Positions 1 through 5,525 of a DNA stretch of 16,666 bases are shown here, one piece after another. The notes under the pieces were generated by a model. That model searched no databases. It had not been told where the DNA came from and saw only the letters and a list, made by a program, of their open reading frames with translations. The number at the start of each line of letters is the position of its first letter. Position 1 is the first letter of the stretch. Made by a program: the position numbers and the translations under genes. Origin of the DNA: Planctomycetaceae bacterium (lineage in GTDB: Bacteria > Planctomycetota > Planctomycetia > Pirellulales > Pirellulaceae); contig DMPQ01000486.1 in assembly GCA_003455945.1 (NCBI GenBank), positions 1 to 16,666 of the forward strand, read 5' to 3'.

Positions 1-2
1 GT

Positions 3-20
3 GCGACCGCCCCCGGTCGC
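3..20. repeat. Perfect 7-bp hairpin at the left edge
   Basis: The sequence GCGACCG-cccc-CGGTCGC forms a perfect 7-bp stem with a 4-nt loop. On the minus strand it lies downstream of the DUF1592 gene, after the tandem repeats at 39-198. A near copy (3684-3701) sits in the same relative position after the gene ending at 3879, so it is probably part of a composite 3' element. No U-run can be judged because the window ends two bases beyond it. A transcription-termination or RNA-stability role is inference. Confidence 0.5.
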
Positions 21-38
21 AGCCTTTCTGTTGCCGAA

Positions 39-198
39 GGCACGGGGACCCCTGCGCTTGGCGCTTCGGGCTGGGAGGCACGGTGACCCCTTGCTGGCGC
101 TGCGGGCTGGGAGGCACCGGGGACCCCTTGCTGACGCTGCGGGCTGGGGAGGCACGGGGGCCCGTTGCTGACGCTGCGGGCTGGGAGGCACGGGGACC
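39..198. repeat. Degenerate 36-38 bp tandem repeat array
   Basis: There are four units at 39-76, 77-112, 113-150 and 151-186, plus a truncated fifth at 187-198. Each starts GGCACGGGGACC or a close variant, continues CCTTGCTGACGCTGCGG and ends GCTGGGA. Units are 36 or 38 bp and differ by a few substitutions and 1-bp indels. Read on the minus strand the core translates as PARSVSKG, a string I associate with intergenic repeats in planctomycete genomes. On the minus strand the array starts one base after the DUF1592 stop codon. It is not a CRISPR array, because the units are contiguous with no spacers. Confidence 0.85.
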
Positions 199-199
199 G

Positions 200-2143
200 T
201 CAGTCTTCCGGATTCCTTCGATAGCGGAACGGGCGACTCAGCACGATCTGGACGATCAGTTCCGAGAACGCACCCTCCTTCTCGCGACTCGCTTCGAGCA
301 TCCGATCGATCGTGCAGCGATCGCTCGGATGCAGCCCTCGGCCGAGGGCGTAGATCAGCAGGTTCTCGGACAACGTCCGCGCGAACGTCTCGCGTTCCGC
401 CAGTAACAGCTCCTTGAACGCCTCAGGGCCGTCGAACGAACGGCCGTCGGGGAGCGTCCCCGAGGCATCGATCGGCTTGCCCGCTTCGACGTCGTTCCAT
501 CGCCCGATCGCATCGAAGTTCTGCAGCGCAAAGCCGAGCGGATCGATCTTCGAGTGACAGCCCATGCACTCGGGACGACTCCGATGCCGCTCGAACCGTT
601 CGCGGAGCGTCAGCGAGCCGTCGTCGGCCGTCGCCTCGTCCAGCGGCGGTACGTCGGGGGGCGGTGGGGGCGGAGGCGATCCGAGGATCCGTCCTGCGAT
701 GAAGTTCCCTCGCCGCGGCACGTTGACTCGCTGCGGATCGGATTGCGTCATCAGGAGTGCGGCGCTGGTGAGCACCCCTCCTCGTCGACGATCGGTCAGC
801 GAAACCCGCGTCAGCCGCTCGTCGAACTCTCCCTCCAGTCCGTACAGCTGCGCCAGTCTCGCATCGACATAGGTAAAGTCGGCGTCCAGGATCGTCACAT
901 ACGGACGATCCTCGCGGATCATCTCGGCGAGCACCGCGCGCGTTTCGGCCAGCATCGAGCCCCGCAACGCCTCGTCGAACTCCGGGAATCGCTCCCGGTC
1001 GGGCTGATGCGTCGCGACGGCTCGCAGGTCGAGCCACTGGCCGAAGAAGTGTTCGACCAGCGCATCGCTCCGATCGTCACGGAGCATCCGAAGCGTCTCG
1101 GCTCGCAGCACCTCGGGATCCTGCAACGAGCCGTCGGCCGCTCGCTCCAGCAGCGCCGCATCGGGAGGACGACTCCACAGGAAGTAGCTCAGGCGACTCG
1201 CCAGATCATACGGATCGACCGGATAGGGCTCGATCGCATCGGGCTCGGTCCGCTCGATCCGAATCAGGAAGCGCGGCGAGATGAGAATGCCGCGCAGCGC
1301 CAGGCCGATCGAATCGGGAAACGGACGCTCCGCTTCGCGAGCCCGACGGAAGATCGTCATCAACCGCTCGCTCTGCTCCGGCTCGACCGGCCGACGATAG
1401 GCTCGCGTCGCGAAGTCGGACAGGATCGCGCGAGCGGCCGATTCGGGATCGTCGAGCGACCAGGCTCCTCGGTCGTCGAGCGCCGGAGCGAACAGGCGCC
1501 GAAACGCCTCGACCGACGCATCGCTCGGATCGTCGGCGTCGGGACTCCCGGCCAGCAGCGCGGCGACGATCTGCTGGGCCGCCAGATCGTACTGCTCGAC
1601 CTGGACCGGCGCGAGCGTCAGCGCATCGCCGTTGTTAGGGAATCCGTAACTGCTGGGGTCGGGCGGGAACGAATCGGCCAGTCGCAGGTCGAGGCCGGTG
1701 AGGTCGAGCACCGTCAGGTCGTACTCGGTCCGATTCAGACGGCGGAGGATCGGGCGCCCCGGATCGTCGACCTGGTCGCAGTCAAGTTCCAGCAGCGTCG
1801 ACTCGAGGAAACGGATCATCAGATCGCGCTCTTCGGCACTCGGCTGGCGTTCGTCGTCCGGAGGCATCGCTTCGTCGCGCAGTGCCTGGAGGGCGTTCTG
1901 CCACGTCTCGAACTGCTCGCGGATCTGACCGGGATGTTCGGCGGTCAGATCGACGTTCCCGCTCGGATCGTCGCCGTCATGACAATGCACGCAGTAGCGG
2001 CCGACGAGACCGTGGATCTTCCGATCCCACGAGAGCGAATCGTCCTCCTGGCCCGAGGCATCGCCTGTAGCGATCGTCATCACGAGAGCGACCAGCGTCG
2101 CCGCGACGATCGAACGCAGAGGACGGCAACGTTTCGGGAGCAT
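200..2143 (-). CDS. DUF1592-family planctomycete cytochrome c protein (PSCyt1/DUF1587/1595/1592/1588/1585)
   Basis: This is an exported heme protein of 647 residues, of the multidomain family common in Planctomycetota. Residues 1-31 form a Sec signal peptide. A PSCyt1-like segment follows with the heme motif CVHCH at 51-55. Next, in the order usual for the family, come DUF1587 (about 131-195, RRLNRTEYDLTVLDLTGLD), DUF1595 (about 236-298), DUF1592 (about 306-435), DUF1588 (about 451-552, with GGVLT, a proline run at 490-496 and a second CMGCH at 526-530) and DUF1585 (about 561-634). The length is normal and no domain is missing. Its ATG overlaps the stop of the upstream DUF1552 gene as TGATG, so the two are translationally coupled. 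The family's biochemical role is not settled. A redox partner to the DUF1552 protein, acting on an extracytoplasmic carbohydrate, is inference. The family assignment is very secure. Confidence 0.95.
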   Translation of the reverse strand: MLPKRCRPLRSIVAATLVALVMTIATGDASGQEDDSLSWDRKIHGLVGRYCVHCHDGDDPSGNVDLTAEHPGQIREQFETWQNALQALRDEAMPPDDERQPSAEERDLMIRFLESTLLELDCDQVDDPGRPILRRLNRTEYDLTVLDLTGLDLRLADSFPPDPSSYGFPNNGDALTLAPVQVEQYDLAAQQIVAALLAGSPDADDPSDASVEAFRRLFAPALDDRGAWSLDDPESAARAILSDFATRAYRRPVEPEQSERLMTIFRRAREAERPFPDSIGLALRGILISPRFLIRIERTEPDAIEPYPVDPYDLASRLSYFLWSRPPDAALLERAADGSLQDPEVLRAETLRMLRDDRSDALVEHFFGQWLDLRAVATHQPDRERFPEFDEALRGSMLAETRAVLAEMIREDRPYVTILDADFTYVDARLAQLYGLEGEFDERLTRVSLTDRRRGGVLTSAALLMTQSDPQRVNVPRRGNFIAGRILGSPPPPPPPDVPPLDEATADDGSLTLRERFERHRSRPECMGCHSKIDPLGFALQNFDAIGRWNDVEAGKPIDASGTLPDGRSFDGPEAFKELLLAERETFARTLSENLLIYALGRGLHPSDRCTIDRMLEASREKEGAFSELIVQIVLSRPFRYRRNPED

Positions 2144-3591
2144 CAGCTCAATCCGCCGAGCAGATCGGTGCTGTCGCCGAATCGTTCGATCGGCAGGCCG
2201 GCGCGATGCAGCATCTCGAGATAGAGATTGCAGATCGGCGTCTTGGATTCGAGCGCCAGATGCCGCCCTCCTCGCAGGCTCTTTCCCGCTCCGCCGGCAA
2301 CCAGAATCGGCAGATCGTCATGGTTGTGGCGATTGCCGTCGCTGATCCCCGAGCCGTAGAGAATCAGGACGTTGTCGAGCAGCGAGCCGTCTCCTTCGGG
2401 AATCGCCGCCATCCGCTCGAGCATGCGAGCGAACAGCTCCATATGATGCCGATTGATCTTCGTCAGTTCGGCGTGGTTCTCGGCCTTGTCCTGATGGTGC
2501 GACGTGCTGTGATGCGATCCCGGCGCGCCGATCTCGGGATACGATCGCCCCGACTTCTCGTACGAGAACAGGAACGACGCGACCCGAGTCGTGTCGGTGC
2601 GGAAGGCAAGCGTCAGGATGTCGAGCATCAGTTCGACATGGTCGCCGTAGACGCTCGGAATCCCCTTCCCTTCCGGAATGATCAGCGGCGCGATCTCTCG
2701 TTCGTCGGCATCGGCGGTCGGATCGGCCGAGAAGGCGTCCTGATGGTGCGAGTGGGCATCGCGCTCGGTGATCGCGATCCGCCGCTCGATGCCGTGCAGC
2801 CCTTCCAGGTACTCGGCGAGCTTGCGACGATCCTCGTAGCCGAGTTGACGCTGCAGCGTCGCCGCATCCTCGCGAACCAGATCGAGAATGCTCGCGTCGA
2901 TCGAATCGCTCGCAGTCAGCCGATCGGTCGACGAGCGGTTCCAGTCGGGACGGCGCAGGCGTCGCGAACCGAAGAGCCGTTCGTAGAGAACCTTGGGATT
3001 GAGATCGAGCGACGCGGGCGTCGTCCGGCTGCGCCACGAGATGTGCGACATGTAGGTGCCGCTGTAGCCGTGATCGCCGCGGTGCCCCGGATCGATGCCG
3101 AGCGCCAGACTGTCGACCGGCGTGTGCATCCCCACCTCGCGCGCCAGCAGCTGGTCGACCGAGATGCCGCCGACTTCCGGCTCCTCGGAATGCTTGCACG
3201 GCGCACCGACCAAGAAGCCGCCCCCCGCCGGCTCATGCGCCGCGGTGTTGCTGTGGCAATGATCGGCTGCGAGGCCGCTGATCAGGACGACTCGATCCTT
3301 GACCGAGTCGAGCGGCTGGAGGATCTCGGGGAGCGTCTCGAGAGAATGCTCGCGACGCCCCTCGGCATGGACGGTGACCTGCGACTCGTCGACGGTCGGC
3401 GGACGCCACGCCGGCATGTGCACGCCGTTGGGGACATAGAAGAAGGCGAGTCGGACCGGCGGCTTGCCTGCGGCGTCACTCGAATCGCCTCGCGCCAGCG
3501 AAGGAGCCATCGCATCGAGCCACGGGAGCGCCAAGGCAGCTCCGGTTCCGCGCAGCAAGGTGCGCCGCGTGATGCGAGGCGTTCGACTCAT
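2143..3591 (-). CDS. DUF1552 domain protein, Tat-exported
   Basis: This 482-residue protein belongs to the DUF1552 family, which in planctomycetes is regularly encoded beside DUF1592 cytochromes. The N-terminus carries a twin-arginine motif (RRTLLRG, residues 9-15) followed by the hydrophobic stretch GAALALPWL, implying export of a folded, perhaps cofactor-bearing protein. Typical family segments are FFYVPNGVHMPAW (50-62), ISGLAADHCHSN (104-115), the alpha/beta-rich middle, a His-rich GSHHSTSHH (358-366) and YGSGISDGNRHNHDDLP (412-428). The ATG at 3591 has a good Shine-Dalgarno sequence (GGAG at 3603-3600, 8-nt spacing), which fixes the start. The stop shares one base with the next gene's ATG. 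No enzymatic activity is established for the family. The clustered His and Asp residues suggest metal binding, but that is inference. Confidence 0.95.
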   Translation of the reverse strand: MSRTPRITRRTLLRGTGAALALPWLDAMAPSLARGDSSDAAGKPPVRLAFFYVPNGVHMPAWRPPTVDESQVTVHAEGRREHSLETLPEILQPLDSVKDRVVLISGLAADHCHSNTAAHEPAGGGFLVGAPCKHSEEPEVGGISVDQLLAREVGMHTPVDSLALGIDPGHRGDHGYSGTYMSHISWRSRTTPASLDLNPKVLYERLFGSRRLRRPDWNRSSTDRLTASDSIDASILDLVREDAATLQRQLGYEDRRKLAEYLEGLHGIERRIAITERDAHSHHQDAFSADPTADADEREIAPLIIPEGKGIPSVYGDHVELMLDILTLAFRTDTTRVASFLFSYEKSGRSYPEIGAPGSHHSTSHHQDKAENHAELTKINRHHMELFARMLERMAAIPEGDGSLLDNVLILYGSGISDGNRHNHDDLPILVAGGAGKSLRGGRHLALESKTPICNLYLEMLHRAGLPIERFGDSTDLLGGLS

Positions 3592-3599
3592 CGTTTCGA

Positions 3600-3603
3600 C
3601 TCC
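3600..3603 (-). promoter_or_regulatory. Shine-Dalgarno site of the DUF1552 gene
   Basis: GGAG on the minus strand is 8 nt upstream of the ATG at 3591. It supports that start and independent translation initiation for the DUF1552/DUF1592 pair. Confidence 0.6.
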
Positions 3604-3632
3604 GGACGGTTCGGGCGGGAATACACCGTTCC

Positions 3633-3661
3633 ATCTTAGTCGAGTCGCTCGCTTCCGAGAA
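3633..3661 (-). promoter_or_regulatory. Candidate sigma70-like promoter for the DUF1552-DUF1592 pair
   Basis: On the minus strand, TTCTCG (3661-3656) and TAAGAT (3638-3633) are separated by 17 bp, which is the right spacing for -35 and -10 boxes. The -10 matches the consensus at four of six positions and the -35 is weak. It lies about 40 bp upstream of the ATG and after the terminator-like structures that follow the propeller gene, where a new promoter would be expected. This is pattern matching only, in a phylum whose promoters are poorly defined. Confidence 0.25.
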
Positions 3662-3683
3662 AGTCGAACGATTGGGCCGATGC

Positions 3684-3701
3684 GCGACGGTCACCGGTCG
3701 C
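3684..3701. repeat. Hairpin, near copy of the one at 3-20
   Basis: GCGACGG-tcac-CGGTCGC forms a stem of five outer base pairs, one G-G mismatch and one inner pair. It resembles the 3-20 hairpin in arm sequence (gcgac...cggtcgcagc) and in context. In both places it lies 20-25 bp beyond a cacggggacc tandem block, downstream of a minus-strand gene. Confidence 0.45.
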
Positions 3702-3724
3702 AGCGTTGTCGGGGCGAGACACGG

Positions 3725-3804
3725 GAGGGCACGGGGACCTGAGGGCACGGAGACCGGGGAGCACGGGGACCGGGGAGCACGGGGACCGGAGGGCACGGAG
3801 ACCC
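3725..3804. repeat. Five in-phase 16-bp tandem repeats
   Basis: There are five contiguous 16-bp units at 3725, 3741, 3757, 3773 and 3789. They are variants of GAGGGCACGGGGACCG; units 3 and 4 are identical (GGGAGCACGGGGACCG). The array shares the GCACGGGGACC word with the array at 39-198 but has a shorter period, as if only the first third of the longer unit had been amplified. Confidence 0.85.
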
Positions 3805-3847
3805 CTTGCTGACGCTGCGGGCTGGCGGGTGCGGCGGGCTGGCGGGT
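3800..3847. repeat. PARSVSKG-type intergenic repeat core
   Basis: Positions 3800-3825 are identical over 26 bp to 122-147 in the first array (GACCCCTTGCTGACGCTGCG followed by GGCTGG). A short internal duplication, GCTGGCGGGT then GCGGCGGGCTGGCGGGT, follows to 3847. Read on the minus strand it encodes PARSVSKG, but no credible gene carries it. It lies about 30 bp downstream of the propeller gene's stop. Confidence 0.8.
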
Positions 3848-3871
3848 GAGGAGAGAGACGCGAAGGCGTCT
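3846..3871 (-). terminator. Possible weak intrinsic terminator of the propeller gene
   Basis: Seven bases after the stop codon at 3879, the minus strand reads AGACGC-CTTC-GCGTCT, a perfect 6-bp stem with a four-base loop. A pyrimidine-rich CTCTCCTC follows. There is no true U-run, so it may be a weak or factor-assisted terminator, or a 3'-end stabiliser. Confidence 0.35.
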
Positions 3872-3878
3872 GCGGCGT

Positions 3879-5447
3879 TCACTCGCGTGGGATCTCGTTC
3901 AGCGTGTAATAGGCGTCGACGTGCAGCAGCGATTCTCCGTCGGCCGAACGCAACGGAGAAAGGTCGAACTCGTGCACATGCCCTTTCACCCGACCGTCGA
4001 CCGTCAGATGCACCCGTCGACCGTCGTCGCTCACCGTCGCACGGCTGACTTTCGGCACGGTCCGATCGACTTCCGGACTTCCGTAGCCCTGCTGATAGAC
4101 GTGCGTGAACGTCCCCAGGCGATAGGCTTCGGGACGAGACGCCGTCTCGGGATCGACCGGTAGCGTGAACTCGATGTCGAAGCCGTCGCTGGCGGCGGTG
4201 ATCCGTTCGATCTCGAACGGCGTCTTGCCGGTCCAGTCCAGACGCTGCAGCGCGTAGGCCTTCGGACCGCGGACCGGCCAACCGCGGTTCGTCCCGCCGA
4301 CGATCAGATCGCCCGCCGGAGTGAACTCGCAGGCGAGCAGCCCGGTCGCGAGTCCTTCGCGGAACGGATAGCAGGCTCCCTGCCAGACGCCGTTGACCTG
4401 CTCGGTCGTCGCTCGCATCACGACGCTCAAGCTGAAGTCGCCGATGAAGATCTGATTCTCGAACGGTCCGAATCGTCCGCCGGTCCGATCGATCGTAAAG
4501 CCCGAGATCGAACGCCCCATCCGGATGTAAGGAAAGACGACGGCGTACGGAACCAATTGCGGGACGCGCTCGCGTTGCGTCTCGATGCGCGAACCGCTCT
4601 CCATTTCGGGCGGCTTCGGTCCCAAGGCGTCGGTCAGGTCATACCAGGCGTAACTGGCCGGATGCCCCATGAAGCCTCCCTGTTGCAGCACCTTCAGCGA
4701 GCAGGAACCGTTCCACGGACCTTGGCTCTCGGCATAGAACATCACGCCGTGCTCGTTCGGGCCGATACCGCAGGGACTTCGGATGCCGCTGCAGACCGGC
4801 AACGTCCGCCCGTCGGGAGTCACCTTCACGCACCAGCCGCGATAAGGCACCTTGGCCTCGTACGACTCGCTCAGGCAGAGCGCGACCCAGATGTTTCCTT
4901 CGGCATCCGGCTTCGATCCGAACGCGAACTCGTGGTAGTGGCTGAAGCCCCAGCCGTCGCCCAACGTCCGAAACTCGTCCCCCTGGCCATCGCCGTCGAG
5001 GTCGCGGATGCGAGTCACTTCGGTCTGTTGGCAGACCCAGAACGCCTCGTCGCGCCAAGCCAGGCCCAGCAGTTCGTCGAGCCCGCTCGCGTACGTTCGG
5101 AAGCGAGGTTGCGGGTGCTCGTCGAAGGCCCCGTCGACCAACAGCAGGTCGCCGCGCCGAGTGCCGATCGCCAGTCGACCGTCCGGCATCGCCTCGAGGC
5201 TCCCTGCCTCGAGCGCCATCCCCTCGGGAATCGGCAGATCGACGATCCGGTAGTATTCCGCTTCCCGTTCCGCCGTCCCCCACGTGTCCCCCAACGGCTG
5301 CGCCCCGGCGCCGATCGTCGACAGACCGCACCCGATCAGCGCGAGAAGAACGCTTCGTCCGATCGCCATTCGTTCGGCGCGAGTCGATCGGCCGAGAAAG
5401 TTCCCGACGTTCGTCCATGCACGTTCATCGGTCCGGTTTCGTCGCAT
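3879..5447 (-). CDS. Exported beta-propeller protein, planctomycete sugar-dehydrogenase-like
   Basis: This 522-residue protein looks like the propeller part of planctomycete PQQ-/glucose-sorbosone-dehydrogenase-like proteins. Recurring blades include GSLEAMPDGRLAIGTRRGDL (82-101), a Ca-binding-like DLDGDGQGDEF (149-159), FAFGSKPDAEGNIWVAL (175-190 region), RSPCGIGPNEHG (223-234), IFIGDFSLSVVMR (333-345) and FTPAGDLIVGGTNRGW (375-390). A C-terminal beta domain (about 405-522, ending HVDAYYTLNEIP) recurs in this group. No CxxCH is present, so electrons or cofactor would have to come from a partner, and the hexaheme gene 78 bp upstream is the obvious candidate. Two starts are possible: ATG 5447, or ATG 5369 (residue 27), which directly precedes the signal peptide MAIGRSVLLALIGCGL. 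The latter fits secretion better, and LIGC (37-40) could be a lipobox. Catalytic activity is unproven and the protein may be only a binding partner. Confidence 0.78.
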   Translation of the reverse strand: MRRNRTDERAWTNVGNFLGRSTRAERMAIGRSVLLALIGCGLSTIGAGAQPLGDTWGTAEREAEYYRIVDLPIPEGMALEAGSLEAMPDGRLAIGTRRGDLLLVDGAFDEHPQPRFRTYASGLDELLGLAWRDEAFWVCQQTEVTRIRDLDGDGQGDEFRTLGDGWGFSHYHEFAFGSKPDAEGNIWVALCLSESYEAKVPYRGWCVKVTPDGRTLPVCSGIRSPCGIGPNEHGVMFYAESQGPWNGSCSLKVLQQGGFMGHPASYAWYDLTDALGPKPPEMESGSRIETQRERVPQLVPYAVVFPYIRMGRSISGFTIDRTGGRFGPFENQIFIGDFSLSVVMRATTEQVNGVWQGACYPFREGLATGLLACEFTPAGDLIVGGTNRGWPVRGPKAYALQRLDWTGKTPFEIERITAASDGFDIEFTLPVDPETASRPEAYRLGTFTHVYQQGYGSPEVDRTVPKVSRATVSDDGRRVHLTVDGRVKGHVHEFDLSPLRSADGESLLHVDAYYTLNEIPRE

Positions 5448-5525
5448 GCGTCGCTCGCTCTCCGAAGTCCGATCGTCAGGTTCGCCCCTGAGGTCCCGCG
5501 TTCGATCCGCTTGTCGGCAGCAGGG

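Noticed and set aside
39..198. CRISPR array
   Set aside because: Units follow each other with no spacers and vary internally; no cas gene is present.
644..676. Proline run (PPPPPPP) in the DUF1592 protein
   Set aside because: A proline-rich stretch at this place is usual in DUF1588 domains and not a special feature of this gene.
3691..4281. Minus-strand frame containing PARSVSKG
   Set aside because: It runs through the end of the propeller gene out of frame and into the intergenic repeat; the protein-like text is repeat translation.
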